A DNA stretch of 37,125 nucleotides from an uncultured Clostridia bacterium (lineage in GTDB: Bacteria > Bacillota > Clostridia > UBA1381), in the NCBI GenBank assembly GCA_947626045.1, contig CANQQS010000008.1, positions 1-37,125 on the forward strand, given 5' to 3'. The position numbers and the translations under genes are program-made. The stretch's first letter is position 1; every line of letters starts with the position of its first letter. A model generated the notes under the pieces. That model did not search any database. It was not told where the DNA came from and saw nothing but the letters and a program-made list of their open reading frames with translations. Positions 1 to 7,012 of the stretch are shown here, piece by piece.

Positions 1-101
1 TTGCCGCTGTCATGCTGCTTTTTGATTTTTGCCTCGCCGCCGCCCGCGTTTATGACGCTTCTGCGGTATTGAAGCTCAGTCAATTTATCAACTGTTCCCA
101 T
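1..101 (-). CDS. Acyl-CoA carboxylase/decarboxylase carboxyltransferase subunit, N-terminal fragment
   Basis: Only the first 33 codons lie in the window; the frame is open to position 1. It is too short for the ORF track. The translation begins MGTVDKLTELQYRR and continues with GGGEAKIKKQHDSG. That pattern is typical of the extreme N-terminus of the carboxyltransferase (beta/alpha) subunits of propionyl-/methylmalonyl-CoA carboxylases and methylmalonyl-CoA decarboxylase (MmdA/PccB type), where a GGG...KQH...GK segment precedes LTARERI. The start is fixed by a GGAGGTT ribosome binding site at 107-113, five bases upstream of ATG. A strong sigma-A type promoter lies at 157-185. Substrate specificity cannot be judged from this fragment. 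A biotin carboxyltransferase of another type remains possible. Confidence 0.6.
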   Translation of the reverse strand, partial: MGTVDKLTELQYRRSVINAGGGEAKIKKQHDSG

Positions 102-156
102 GATTTAACCTCCATTGTTATTTTGCTGTGATAAATCACATTTTTACCTATTATAC

Positions 157-185
157 ATTATACCGCAAATCCCTGTTTTTTTCAA
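157..185 (-). promoter_or_regulatory. Sigma-A promoter for the carboxyltransferase gene
   Basis: On the minus strand TTGAAA (185-180) and TATAAT (162-157) are separated by exactly 17 bp. The predicted transcript start is near 150, giving a leader of about 50 nt before the ATG at 101. No leader structure was seen. Confidence 0.65.
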
Positions 186-249
186 GTTATTTTGCGTATC
201 TTCACGGGAGAAATTTCCCCGTCCAACCGCGCTGTGTTTTGTGTATGGT

Positions 250-351
250 GTACAAATGTACGAATATCAAAATTTTTTTCGGGAAAATAAAAGAAACATG
301 TTGACAAATGATGTCTACAGTGGTAAACTATTATTGTCTACAAATGCAGAC
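250..351 (+). promoter_or_regulatory. Promoter with BlaI/MecI-like operator dyads ahead of the M56 sensor gene
   Basis: TTGACA (301-306) and TAAACT (324-329) are spaced by 17 bp. Three dyad-like sites surround it. One is GTACAAATGTAC (250-261), a TACA-N2-TGTA dyad. The second, GTCTACAGTGGTAAAC (313-328), runs through the spacer and -10 box. The third is GTCTACAAATGCAGAC (336-351), downstream of the -10. The last two share GTCTACA at 23-bp spacing. BlaI/MecI repressors are known to bind TACA/TGTA dyads that overlap the promoters of blaR1/mecR1 operons, so this is best read as an operator cluster for a BlaI-family repressor. The 293-base gap before the M56 gene holds nothing else convincing. 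Confidence 0.6.
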
Positions 352-395
352 GATAGAATTTGAAGATTATTTATCGGGATAAGGAGGTGTAAGAT

Positions 396-2216
396 ATGCT
401 TGGTGAAATATTGAGGCCGCTTGCCGTAACATCGCTTGCAGGCTCGGCGCTCACAGCGATTATTGTTCTTTGCAAGCCTTTCACGAAAAGAATATTCGGT
501 TACGCGTGGCATTACTATATCTGGCTTGCCGTGCTTTTGGTGATGCTGCTGCCGGTTCGGTTCCACATTCCTCAAAACGCGGGAAGCAATATCGTTTACC
601 CCGCAGCGAACCGGGTACAAAATCAGCGTACGCAGGTTTTCCCGCAGCCGGCGGATATGCAGTGGGAAATTGCGGATCATCCGTCACCGCAGACCTCTGA
701 GCCGAGCGGTGCGGTACAGCTGTGGCAGCTTGTATACGACAACATAGGCGGCGCTCTCGGTTTTTTATGGCTTACAGGCGCGTGCGGCATGCTTTTCGTC
801 TATATGGTCGGCTATCTGCGGCTTATTGCAAAAATACACAGAAGCTCCGTGCCTGTATCCTGCTCGGAAATCAAAGAATACTCGGGCAAAAAAATTTCGG
901 TTCGTGTCTATGGCGGCTCATCCTCGCCGTTTATGCTCGGAATTTTTCGACCGACACTGATTTTGCCGGATAGAGATTTAAGCCGTGAACAGCTCCGTAA
1001 CATTTTGCTGCACGAAATGACGCATTTCAGAAGGAAAGATATCATTTATAAGTGGCTTGCCGTCTTTGTAAAATGTATGCACTGGTTCAACCCCGTGATT
1101 TATTATGTTGTACGGCAAATCAATACGGAGTGTGAAATTTCCTGCGACCTGGCGGTCGTAGGTCGAATGAACGAGGACGAGCAGATGGGCTATGTCCACA
1201 CCATTCTTTCCCTGCTGTCAGGCAATAAAACAAAGGCAATCCCGTTTACCACGGGCATGACCGGAAACAAAAAAGTTTTGAAAAGGAGATTTGAGGAAAT
1301 GAAAAACAAAAGAAACGTAAGCAAAATCATGTCGGCTCTGTCCGCGGCGCTTGCGGCGGTTTTGCTGACGACTACTGTATTTGCAAGCGGCGTGCTGTCC
1401 GATCTTGCGGCGGACGATTACACAATCAAAATTGATTACAAAGGCAAAAGGCTTGAGCTTGCAAACAAGCCGTTTATAGCAAACAACACGGTTTATATGC
1501 CGCTGCGGGAGCTGCTGAATATGGAGGGCATTACCGATATTACATATACCGCCAACGGATATGTGACTTTTTTGATATATTCCGAAACACCCATTGTATA
1601 CAGAGGGCTGGAGTATGATTTTTGGGTAAACCGCGTTCAAATCGGAAATGTATGCGCTTATATTGCGGGACATTCCGGCGGCACAACGGAAAATATTGAG
1701 CTGCGCTGCGCGCCGATTTTGAAAAATGATGTAACCTATGTACCGTATGATTTGTTTGCCGAGATAGCAATGTCCGGTCAGGGCGTATTCGGGAGCCTCG
1801 CCTATACCGTGTATGACAAAAACGGCAATGAAGCCAAGGAAATGGAAATTGACGTTACGCGGCCGAGCGAAGATGTGCTGATGTCCGACCCGTACGGCAC
1901 CGCGGGACTTCTCTTCCGCGCGCTGTACAATTCCGATTTTGAAACAATGAAACGGTATTGCACCGAAAGCTGCGCGGAAAAATTTATCGGGACTTCAGAT
2001 GTGTTCGGTATGAAATCGGCTCAGCTTTACAGCCTGTCCGGACTGCGCACCGACACGATTACACCCGATAGAGTTAAAATCGGCGCATGGCTTTACCGCA
2101 AAGAGTTATCCGAAGCATCGGCGAACGGTATCGGAAAAAACGCGGACACATTTTACATGATTATGCAGAAGCAACCCGACGGCAGATACCTTATTGACGA
2201 ATTTACGGCGGAGTAA
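396..2216 (+). CDS. BlaR1/MecR1-like M56 membrane metallopeptidase with extracytoplasmic stalk-type domain
   Basis: The N-terminal half is an M56 antirepressor protease. It has membrane segments near residues 4-28, 36-57 and 119-142, the zinc motif HEMTH at 206-210, and a downstream acidic zinc-ligand region, ECEISCDLAV, near 245-254. A fourth membrane segment (about 312-331) leads to an outside region. That region is not a penicillin-binding domain: residues about 340-470 resemble the copper-amine-oxidase-N/stalk fold (TVYMPLRELL, VTYVPYDLF), followed by an unassigned C-terminal domain. In BlaR1/MecR1 the protease inactivates a BlaI/MecI repressor when the sensor domain is engaged; the ligand here is unknown. 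The start is set by AAGGAGG at 381-387. No blaI gene is adjacent, although BlaI-like operators precede the gene. A rho-independent terminator follows directly. Confidence 0.8.
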   Translation: MLGEILRPLAVTSLAGSALTAIIVLCKPFTKRIFGYAWHYYIWLAVLLVMLLPVRFHIPQNAGSNIVYPAANRVQNQRTQVFPQPADMQWEIADHPSPQTSEPSGAVQLWQLVYDNIGGALGFLWLTGACGMLFVYMVGYLRLIAKIHRSSVPVSCSEIKEYSGKKISVRVYGGSSSPFMLGIFRPTLILPDRDLSREQLRNILLHEMTHFRRKDIIYKWLAVFVKCMHWFNPVIYYVVRQINTECEISCDLAVVGRMNEDEQMGYVHTILSLLSGNKTKAIPFTTGMTGNKKVLKRRFEEMKNKRNVSKIMSALSAALAAVLLTTTVFASGVLSDLAADDYTIKIDYKGKRLELANKPFIANNTVYMPLRELLNMEGITDITYTANGYVTFLIYSETPIVYRGLEYDFWVNRVQIGNVCAYIAGHSGGTTENIELRCAPILKNDVTYVPYDLFAEIAMSGQGVFGSLAYTVYDKNGNEAKEMEIDVTRPSEDVLMSDPYGTAGLLFRALYNSDFETMKRYCTESCAEKFIGTSDVFGMKSAQLYSLSGLRTDTITPDRVKIGAWLYRKELSEASANGIGKNADTFYMIMQKQPDGRYLIDEFTAE

Positions 2217-2228
2217 ACTCCGCACGGA

Positions 2229-2263
2229 AAGAGCGTATCATTTTCACATGATACGCTCTTTTA
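2229..2263 (+). terminator. Intrinsic terminator after the M56 gene, possibly bidirectional
   Basis: A perfect 12-bp stem, AAGAGCGTATCA with TGATACGCTCTT, encloses an 8-nt loop and is followed by TTATAA. It lies between convergent genes, so it may also stop metY transcripts coming from the other side, where a shorter T run follows. Confidence 0.8.
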
Positions 2264-2288
2264 TAATCCCTCATATGCCAATAAATTA

Positions 2289-3572
2289 TCAAACCTTGTC
2301 GAGCGCCTGGGCGAGGTCGGCGATAAGGTCGTCCTTATCCTCAAGACCGCAGGAAATTCTGACAAGTCCCGCGCTTATACCGGCAGCCGCAAGCTGCTCG
2401 TCGTTCATCTGGCGGTGCGTGGACGTCGCGGGGTTAAGACAGCACGTGCGCGCGTCGGCAACGTGCGTTTCGATTGCCGCAAGACGCAGAGCCTTCATGA
2501 AGCGCTCCGCTCCTTCCCTGCCGCCCCTGACGGTAAACGACACAACGCCGCAGCCGCCGTCGGGCATGTACTTCATCGCTCTGTCGTAATACTTGTCGCT
2601 CTCAAGATGCGGGAAGCTCACACTTTCAACCTCGCTGCGCGACTCCAAAAATTTCGCCACCGCGTAACCGTTTTCGGCGTGACGCTTCATTCTTACATGC
2701 AGCGACTCAAGTCCGAGATTTAACAGAAACGCGTGCTGTGGCGACTGTATGCTTCCCAAGTCGCGCATGAGCTGAGCCGTACACTTCGTTATAAACGCAC
2801 CCTCCTTGCCGAAACGCTCCGCGTATGTAATGCCGTGGTACGACTCGTCGGGCGTTGTAAGTCCGGGGAATTTGTCGGCGTGAGCCATCCAGTCAAAATT
2901 GCCGCTGTCGCATATCGCGCCGCCGACAGCCGCGCCGTGACCGTCCATGTATTTCGTCGTCGAGTGCGTCACAATGTCCGCGCCCCACTCTATCGGACGG
3001 CAATGAACCGGTGTCGGGAACGTATTGTCAACGATAAGCGGCACTCCGTGAGCGTGAGCCGCTTTTGCGAATTTTTCTATATCAAGCACTGTCAGCGCAG
3101 GGTTTGCGATAGTCTCGCCGAATACGGCGCGTGTGTTTTCCTTAAACGCCGCGTTAAGCTCCTCCTCGGTGCAGTCGGGCGATACAAACGTTGCCTCGAT
3201 GCCCATTTTCGCCATTGTAACCGATATAAGGTTGAACGTGCCGCCGTATATTGACGAGGATGACACAATATGACTGCCCGCCTCGCAGATATTAAAGAGC
3301 GCGAAAAAGTTCGCCGCCTGTCCCGACGACGTGAGCATGGCGGCAGTTCCGCCTTCAAGCTCGGCTATTTTCGCGGCAACGTAGTCGTTCGTCGGGTTTT
3401 GCAGACGCGTATAAAAGTAGCCCTCGGCTTCAAGGTCAAAGAGCTTGCCCATGTCCTCGCTCGTGTCATACTTAAACGTCGTAGACTGAACTATCGGGAT
3501 TTGTCTCGGCTCGCCGTTGCCCGGCGTGTAGCCGCCCTGTACGCATTTTGTGTTGATTTTGTAATCGCTCAT
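2289..3572 (-). CDS. metY: O-acetylhomoserine sulfhydrylase (Cys/Met metabolism PLP enzyme)
   Basis: A 427-residue Cys/Met-metabolism PLP-dependent enzyme of the O-acetylhomoserine aminocarboxypropyltransferase type. It would form homocysteine from O-acetylhomoserine and sulfide in methionine synthesis. Family hallmarks are IPIVQSTTFKYDTS near the N-terminus, the cofactor-region sequence VDNTFPTPVHCRPIEWGADI, and the PLP-lysine segment THSTTKYMDGHG. The C-terminus carries RISCGLEDKDDLIADL. Length fits the family. The ORF track extends 26 codons further upstream into a tRNA gene; the real start is the ATG at 3572, preceded by GGAG at 3580-3583. No SAM riboswitch or T-box was seen upstream. The gene follows tRNA-Arg and a hairpin, so it may rely on read-through or on a promoter I could not identify. 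A cystathionine gamma-synthase role is less likely given the long form. Confidence 0.9.
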   Translation of the reverse strand: MSDYKINTKCVQGGYTPGNGEPRQIPIVQSTTFKYDTSEDMGKLFDLEAEGYFYTRLQNPTNDYVAAKIAELEGGTAAMLTSSGQAANFFALFNICEAGSHIVSSSSIYGGTFNLISVTMAKMGIEATFVSPDCTEEELNAAFKENTRAVFGETIANPALTVLDIEKFAKAAHAHGVPLIVDNTFPTPVHCRPIEWGADIVTHSTTKYMDGHGAAVGGAICDSGNFDWMAHADKFPGLTTPDESYHGITYAERFGKEGAFITKCTAQLMRDLGSIQSPQHAFLLNLGLESLHVRMKRHAENGYAVAKFLESRSEVESVSFPHLESDKYYDRAMKYMPDGGCGVVSFTVRGGREGAERFMKALRLAAIETHVADARTCCLNPATSTHRQMNDEQLAAAGISAGLVRISCGLEDKDDLIADLAQALDKV

Positions 3573-3607
3573 TTTTATTCCTCCGATACTGCGCGTTATG
3601 CGCTTAT

Positions 3608-3639
3608 AAAATTCGCCGCGAGCCTTGCGCGTCGCGGCG
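3608..3639 (-). terminator. Hairpin terminator between tRNA-Arg and metY
   Basis: Read on the minus strand, an 8-bp stem (CGCCGCGA / TCGCGGCG) with a 10-nt loop is followed by AATTTTAT. It lies just 3' of tRNA-Arg. It could end the tRNA transcript or only attenuate it ahead of metY. Confidence 0.55.
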
Positions 3640-3644
3640 GTTTC

Positions 3645-3719
3645 TGGCACCCCCGACCGGAGTCGAACCGATGACTAACCCTTAGGAGGGGCTTGTTATA
3701 TCCACTTAACTACGGGGGC
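3645..3719 (-). tRNA. tRNA-Arg (anticodon CCT)
   Basis: The minus strand folds as a full cloverleaf. The acceptor GCCCCCG pairs with CGGGGGT including one G-U pair. The D stem is GTTA/TAAC. The anticodon stem AGCCC/GGGTT holds loop CTCCTAA, giving anticodon CCT. The T arm contains GGTTCGACTCC. The discriminator is G and CCA is encoded. It reads AGG codons. The metY ORF as listed in the track wrongly runs into its 3' end. Confidence 0.92.
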
Positions 3720-3731
3720 AAGTGCATATAC

Positions 3732-3760
3732 AGTATAATATATTATCGCGGAAATTTCAA
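3732..3760 (-). promoter_or_regulatory. Promoter for tRNA-Arg
   Basis: On the minus strand TTGAAA (3760-3755), a 17-bp spacer and TATACT (3737-3732) lie 12 bases upstream of the tRNA 5' end, which fits a very short leader. Confidence 0.75.
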
Positions 3761-3850
3761 GTATTTTTTTAGAACCGTATAACTTCCATACGCAGCATGC
3801 CGCTTACGGCGGTTTACATAAACAATTTACATAAACTTTTCAAAAAAATA

Positions 3851-3879
3851 GTGACAAACGGCAAACATTGTGATATACT
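3851..3879 (+). promoter_or_regulatory. Promoter for the sortase substrate and sortase genes
   Basis: GTGACA (3851-3856), a 17-bp spacer and TATACT (3874-3879) precede a short leader and the ribosome binding site GGAGAGGAAG. The next ATG is at 3914. Nothing else was recognised in the roughly 190-base divergent region shared with tRNA-Arg. Confidence 0.65.
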
Positions 3880-3913
3880 TATTATATATGTAATTCGGAG
3901 AGGAAGAAATCAT

Positions 3914-5119
3914 ATGAAAAAAGCTGTATTGTCCGCGGTAATATGCGCGGCTGTTACGTTTACGGCATCGCTTACGGCAATGGCGGGAACATCAAATATA
4001 TCGGTAAAAAACAATTCGCCGCAGTCAAAACCGATTTCGTATTCATATAACAACGAGTCGGGAACGGAGTCGGCAAAATCCATAAAATCTCTTATGACAA
4101 AGCTTGAGGAGCTTGACCGTCTGGACAGCGTTGTGCAGACGCTTACCGTTACAAGTGAGAGCGACGGCGGCGTGCCGGTGAGTGTGAAGTTAAGGCTGTC
4201 GCTGCCCGGCGCAAAAAAGGATGACGGTCCCGAATCGCCGGAAAACACTGACAATGAAATTCTCGATTACTACAACATAAAGGTTACTTCCGCAGACGGA
4301 ACTGTGCTTTATAACGACGCGGACGTTACGGAGACGGACGAAAACGCCGCGTACAAGGATATTGATCTAGGATTGATGAATGTGACGTCCTCGGCGGAAA
4401 ACAAGATATTTAATGTCACGCTGTCGGTCAACAAGGATATGAAGGATTTATCAAAATCAAAGACGGAAGCAAGACGCATTGATTGGAGTATAGTTACCGC
4501 CGTTGCCGAGGCGCAGCCCACGCCTGAGCCGGGAAATACAGATAATGAAAATGAAACGGACGAAAATGCCGACAGCGCGGACAAACAAGCGGACGGCGAA
4601 AGCACCGCGCCGCCTGCACAGACTACAGCATCGCCGACAAGCGCACCGACCGTTAATCAGTCCGCAAACGAGATAACTCTTCCATCGGGCAATTATATTA
4701 TCGGACAGGAAATACCCGCGGGAAGATACACAATTACCGGCAGCGGCAAGGTTCACGTTTACGGTGAGGACGGAATACTCAGAATGACCGTCGCGTTAAA
4801 GCGCAAGGGTGATGCAAGCACAAACGGTGTTGATGAATATGTGCTTACCGTGAAGGACGGCGAAACGGTAAATATTGAAAATGAGATTATGCTCAGTCCG
4901 TTCCGCTCGTCGGTGATACTCCCCACCGCAAAGCCTTCAGCGTCCCCGTCGGCGACACCGAACAGCGGTACCAATTCGACGTCCGCGCCGAAAAGCACAT
5001 CTTCACAGAACCCCAAAACGGGTGACACAACGCCCGTGGTGCTCATAAGCGTGATAGGCGCGGCGGCGCTTTTGTCAGCCGCGGCGATAGCCGTTATAAA
5101 GAGAAAAATAAACAAGTAA
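3914..5119 (+). CDS. Secreted cell-wall-anchored protein with NPKTG sorting signal
   Basis: A 401-residue surface protein. It has a Sec signal peptide (MKKAVLSAVICAAVTFTASLTAMAG). A mature region contains a beta-rich domain (about residues 75-205), then a Pro/Thr/Ala/Asp-rich linker. A second small domain carries IIGQEIPAGRYTITG, a motif recurrent in Firmicutes surface proteins. Another low-complexity linker leads to a C-terminal sorting signal: NPKTGD, a hydrophobic stretch and the basic tail KRKINK. The ORF track starts 39 codons too early; the ATG at 3914 follows GGAGAGGAAG and begins a clean signal peptide. The sortase gene follows after 16 bases, so this is very likely its dedicated substrate. 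The ligand or role at the surface is unknown. Confidence 0.85.
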   Translation: MKKAVLSAVICAAVTFTASLTAMAGTSNISVKNNSPQSKPISYSYNNESGTESAKSIKSLMTKLEELDRLDSVVQTLTVTSESDGGVPVSVKLRLSLPGAKKDDGPESPENTDNEILDYYNIKVTSADGTVLYNDADVTETDENAAYKDIDLGLMNVTSSAENKIFNVTLSVNKDMKDLSKSKTEARRIDWSIVTAVAEAQPTPEPGNTDNENETDENADSADKQADGESTAPPAQTTASPTSAPTVNQSANEITLPSGNYIIGQEIPAGRYTITGSGKVHVYGEDGILRMTVALKRKGDASTNGVDEYVLTVKDGETVNIENEIMLSPFRSSVILPTAKPSASPSATPNSGTNSTSAPKSTSSQNPKTGDTTPVVLISVIGAAALLSAAAIAVIKRKINK

Positions 5120-5135
5120 AATCGAAAGGACGTGT

Positions 5136-5897
5136 GTGACAGTGAGAAAATGGCTTACCGGCGCGCAGGTCCTTTTATTGTTAATATTTTTATGCTGCGC
5201 GGCGTATATCGGAAAATACGTTTACGATTTGCATCACGCGAATACCGCGTATGAGGAATTGCGCCGAGAAGTGGCTGAAGCCGTTGACGCGTCCGGCGCG
5301 TACGAAAAGTATGACGAGAACACCGAGAGCGGCGAGGTTGTTTCGGAAGCACCTGACCCGACTGCAATGCTTATCGGAAAAAACAGCGACTATGCGGGAT
5401 GGATAAATATACCCGACACATCAGTCGACTACCCCGTCGTGCGGGCTGACGATAATGATTTTTACCTAAAAAGAGATTTTTACAAGAATAAAAGCGCAAG
5501 CGGCGTGCCGTTTATTGACTGCGAGTGTACGCCCGAAAGCCTTAACACGATTATTTACGCGCACAATATGAAGGACGGTTCAATGTTCGCACCGATTGCG
5601 AAATTCGCGGATAAGTCCTTTTTTGACGCTCACACGCGCATAATCTATGGCGGCGAATATAAAGCGTTCGCTGTTTTCCGCACGAGCGTCGGCAGTGATA
5701 ATGAATTTTTTTACCGTGATTATTCGGATTTAACAGATGAATATATGTATAATGAGTATGTGAACGGCGTAATTGACCGCGCGGTATGCAAGTCGGGCGA
5801 CACGCCGGCGTTCGGCGACAAACTCCTTACACTGTCCACCTGCGCGTACAACAGCGGCAACGAGAGAATTGTTGTTGCGGCGTACGCGGTGGAGTAA
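5136..5897 (+). CDS. Class B sortase
   Basis: A 253-residue membrane-anchored transpeptidase. One membrane segment (about residues 8-27) is followed by a sortase domain. The catalytic residues are visible: His143 in IIYAHNMKDG, Cys236 in TLSTCAY and Arg244 in NERIVV. The YAGWINIPDTSVDYPVV opening and the long insertion before the TLSTC strand are typical of class B. It should cleave the neighbouring protein between Thr and Gly of NPKTG and attach it to peptidoglycan, or to pilin-like partners, outside the cell. The start is GTG at 5136 with AAAGGA five bases upstream; a GTG two codons later is possible. It is almost certainly cotranscribed with its substrate. Confidence 0.9.
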   Translation: MTVRKWLTGAQVLLLLIFLCCAAYIGKYVYDLHHANTAYEELRREVAEAVDASGAYEKYDENTESGEVVSEAPDPTAMLIGKNSDYAGWINIPDTSVDYPVVRADDNDFYLKRDFYKNKSASGVPFIDCECTPESLNTIIYAHNMKDGSMFAPIAKFADKSFFDAHTRIIYGGEYKAFAVFRTSVGSDNEFFYRDYSDLTDEYMYNEYVNGVIDRAVCKSGDTPAFGDKLLTLSTCAYNSGNERIVVAAYAVE

Positions 5898-5899
5898 AC

Positions 5900-5927
5900 A
5901 AAAAAGTCTCCGCAAAAGCAGAGACTT
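5900..5927 (-). terminator. Intrinsic terminator of the tRNA-Leu/tRNA-Gln transcript
   Basis: On the minus strand AAGTCTC pairs with GAGACTT around a 10-nt loop, followed by TTTTTTG. It lies directly 3' of tRNA-Gln. On the plus strand the same hairpin lacks a T run, so termination of the sortase transcript here would be weaker. Confidence 0.75.
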
Positions 5928-5929
5928 AA

Positions 5930-6003
5930 TGGCTGCGGAATCAGGATTCGAACCCGAACAGAGTGAGTCAGAGTCACTAGTGCTACCCTTACACAATTCC
6001 GCA
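5930..6003 (-). tRNA. tRNA-Gln (anticodon CTG)
   Basis: The minus strand gives acceptor TGCGGAA/TTCCGCA with the U1-A72 pair typical of tRNA-Gln. The D stem is short, GTG/CAC. The anticodon stem AGTGA/TCACT holds loop CTCTGAC (anticodon CTG). The T arm is GGGTTCGAATCC, the discriminator is G, and CCA is encoded. It reads CAG. It lies 74 bases 3' of tRNA-Leu in the same transcript. Confidence 0.92.
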
Positions 6004-6077
6004 ATATTTAACCGAAAACGATATTGATAATTTACCCTGTTTATGATAAAATATGTTCAACACGAAGCGGTTAAATT

Positions 6078-6161
6078 TGGTGCGAGGGACCGGACTTGAA
6101 CCGGCACGGGTAAACCACACGCCCCTCAAACGTGCGCGTCTGCCTATTCCGCCACCCTCGC
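6078..6161 (-). tRNA. tRNA-Leu (anticodon GAG)
   Basis: An 84-base class II tRNA on the minus strand. The acceptor is GCGAGGG/CCCTCGC. The anticodon stem CACGT/GCGTG holds loop TTGAGGG (anticodon GAG). A long variable arm precedes T arm GGTTCAAGTCC. The discriminator is A and CCA is encoded. It reads CUC/CUU codons. The plus-strand ORF starting at 6053 overlaps it only because that ORF's start is over-extended. Confidence 0.93.
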
Positions 6162-6174
6162 GCGACCGTTTAAT

Positions 6175-6203
6175 ATTGTACCAGCAAATTTCCGATTTGT
6201 CAA
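6175..6203 (-). promoter_or_regulatory. Promoter of the tRNA-Leu/tRNA-Gln unit
   Basis: A near-consensus minus-strand promoter: TTGACA (6203-6198), 17-bp spacer, TACAAT (6180-6175), ending 13 bases upstream of the tRNA-Leu 5' end. Confidence 0.85.
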
Positions 6204-6268
6204 GAGGAAATTTAAAATATTTAAAAGAAATTGAAAATATAACAAAAACATCATTAGAAAGGGATATT

Positions 6269-7012
6269 ATGGGAGAAATAGTAAGACTGCAGAAATACAT
6301 CGCCATGTGCGGAGCCGCGTCAAGGCGCGCCGCCGAAACAATGATAAGCGAGGGACGCGTTACGGTAAACGGCAAAACCGTCACCGAGCAGGGCGTTAAG
6401 GTCGAGATAGGCGCGGACAAGGTGACGCTCGACGGCGAAACGCTAAAGCACAGTCAAAAACGTTACTACATTATGCTGAACAAGCCCGTCGGCTATGTTA
6501 CGACGGTTAAGGATCAGTTTGACCGTCCGACGGTTATAGACCTTATAAAGACCGATTTGAAGGACAAGCGTATATTCCCCGTCGGCAGGCTCGATTATGA
6601 CACGGAGGGGCTTTTACTGCTCACCGACGACGGCGATTTTTCCTACCGCGTCACACACCCGAAATTCAACATGGGCAAGACATATCTTGCAGCCGTTAAG
6701 GGCGGTATGACCGTACACGACATGAACGTGCTGCGCTCGGGCGTAAGGCTTGACGACGGATTTAAAACATCGCCCGCGCAGGCGGAGATCACCGATGTTA
6801 AGAACGGCTACACGTTTGTGAAGCTCACGATACATGAAGGTAAAAACCGTCAGGTGCGCCGTATGTTTGCCGCGCTCGGCAAGGAGCTGGGCGCGCTGCA
6901 AAGACTCGCTGTAGGCAGCGTCGAGCTTGGAAACCTGCCGCTCGGACGGTGGCGGCATCTTACGAGCCATGAGGTAAGCTACTTTATGAACGCGGCTAAG
7001 GAGGACGAGTGA
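6269..7012 (+). CDS. rluB: RsuA/RluB-family rRNA pseudouridine synthase
   Basis: A 247-residue protein that isomerises a specific uridine in rRNA to pseudouridine. It has an N-terminal S4 RNA-binding domain (about residues 4-50: RLQKYIAMCGAASRRAAETMISEGRV is split across it). The RsuA-type catalytic domain follows, with YYIMLNKPVGYVTT, the catalytic-Asp motif GRLDYDTEGLLLLTDDG, and the C-terminal EGKNRQVRRMF. Length matches the Firmicutes RluB type; assignment to RluB rather than another RsuA member rests on resemblance only. The track start at 6053 is wrong because it would read through tRNA-Leu; the ATG at 6269 has AGAAAGGG just upstream. Its stop codon overlaps the start of the GH28 gene (TGATG), so the two are translationally coupled. 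Confidence 0.88.
   Translation: MGEIVRLQKYIAMCGAASRRAAETMISEGRVTVNGKTVTEQGVKVEIGADKVTLDGETLKHSQKRYYIMLNKPVGYVTTVKDQFDRPTVIDLIKTDLKDKRIFPVGRLDYDTEGLLLLTDDGDFSYRVTHPKFNMGKTYLAAVKGGMTVHDMNVLRSGVRLDDGFKTSPAQAEITDVKNGYTFVKLTIHEGKNRQVRRMFAALGKELGALQRLAVGSVELGNLPLGRWRHLTSHEVSYFMNAAKEDE

Noticed and set aside
115-363. 82-codon plus-strand ORF upstream of the M56 gene, considered as a missing blaI
   Set aside because: The translation (MLFCCDKSHFYLLY...) has no winged-helix pattern, and it spans two promoters and the operator dyads, so it is non-coding.
3573-3644. SAM riboswitch or T-box upstream of metY
   Set aside because: The 72-base interval to the tRNA is too short and holds only a simple hairpin.
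3573-3650. N-terminal extension of metY given by the ORF track
   Set aside because: It overlaps tRNA-Arg and a terminator hairpin; the ATG at 3572 has the ribosome binding site and the family N-terminus.
6053-6268. N-terminal extension of the pseudouridine synthase gene
   Set aside because: It reads antisense through tRNA-Leu and its promoter; the S4 domain begins just after the ATG at 6269.
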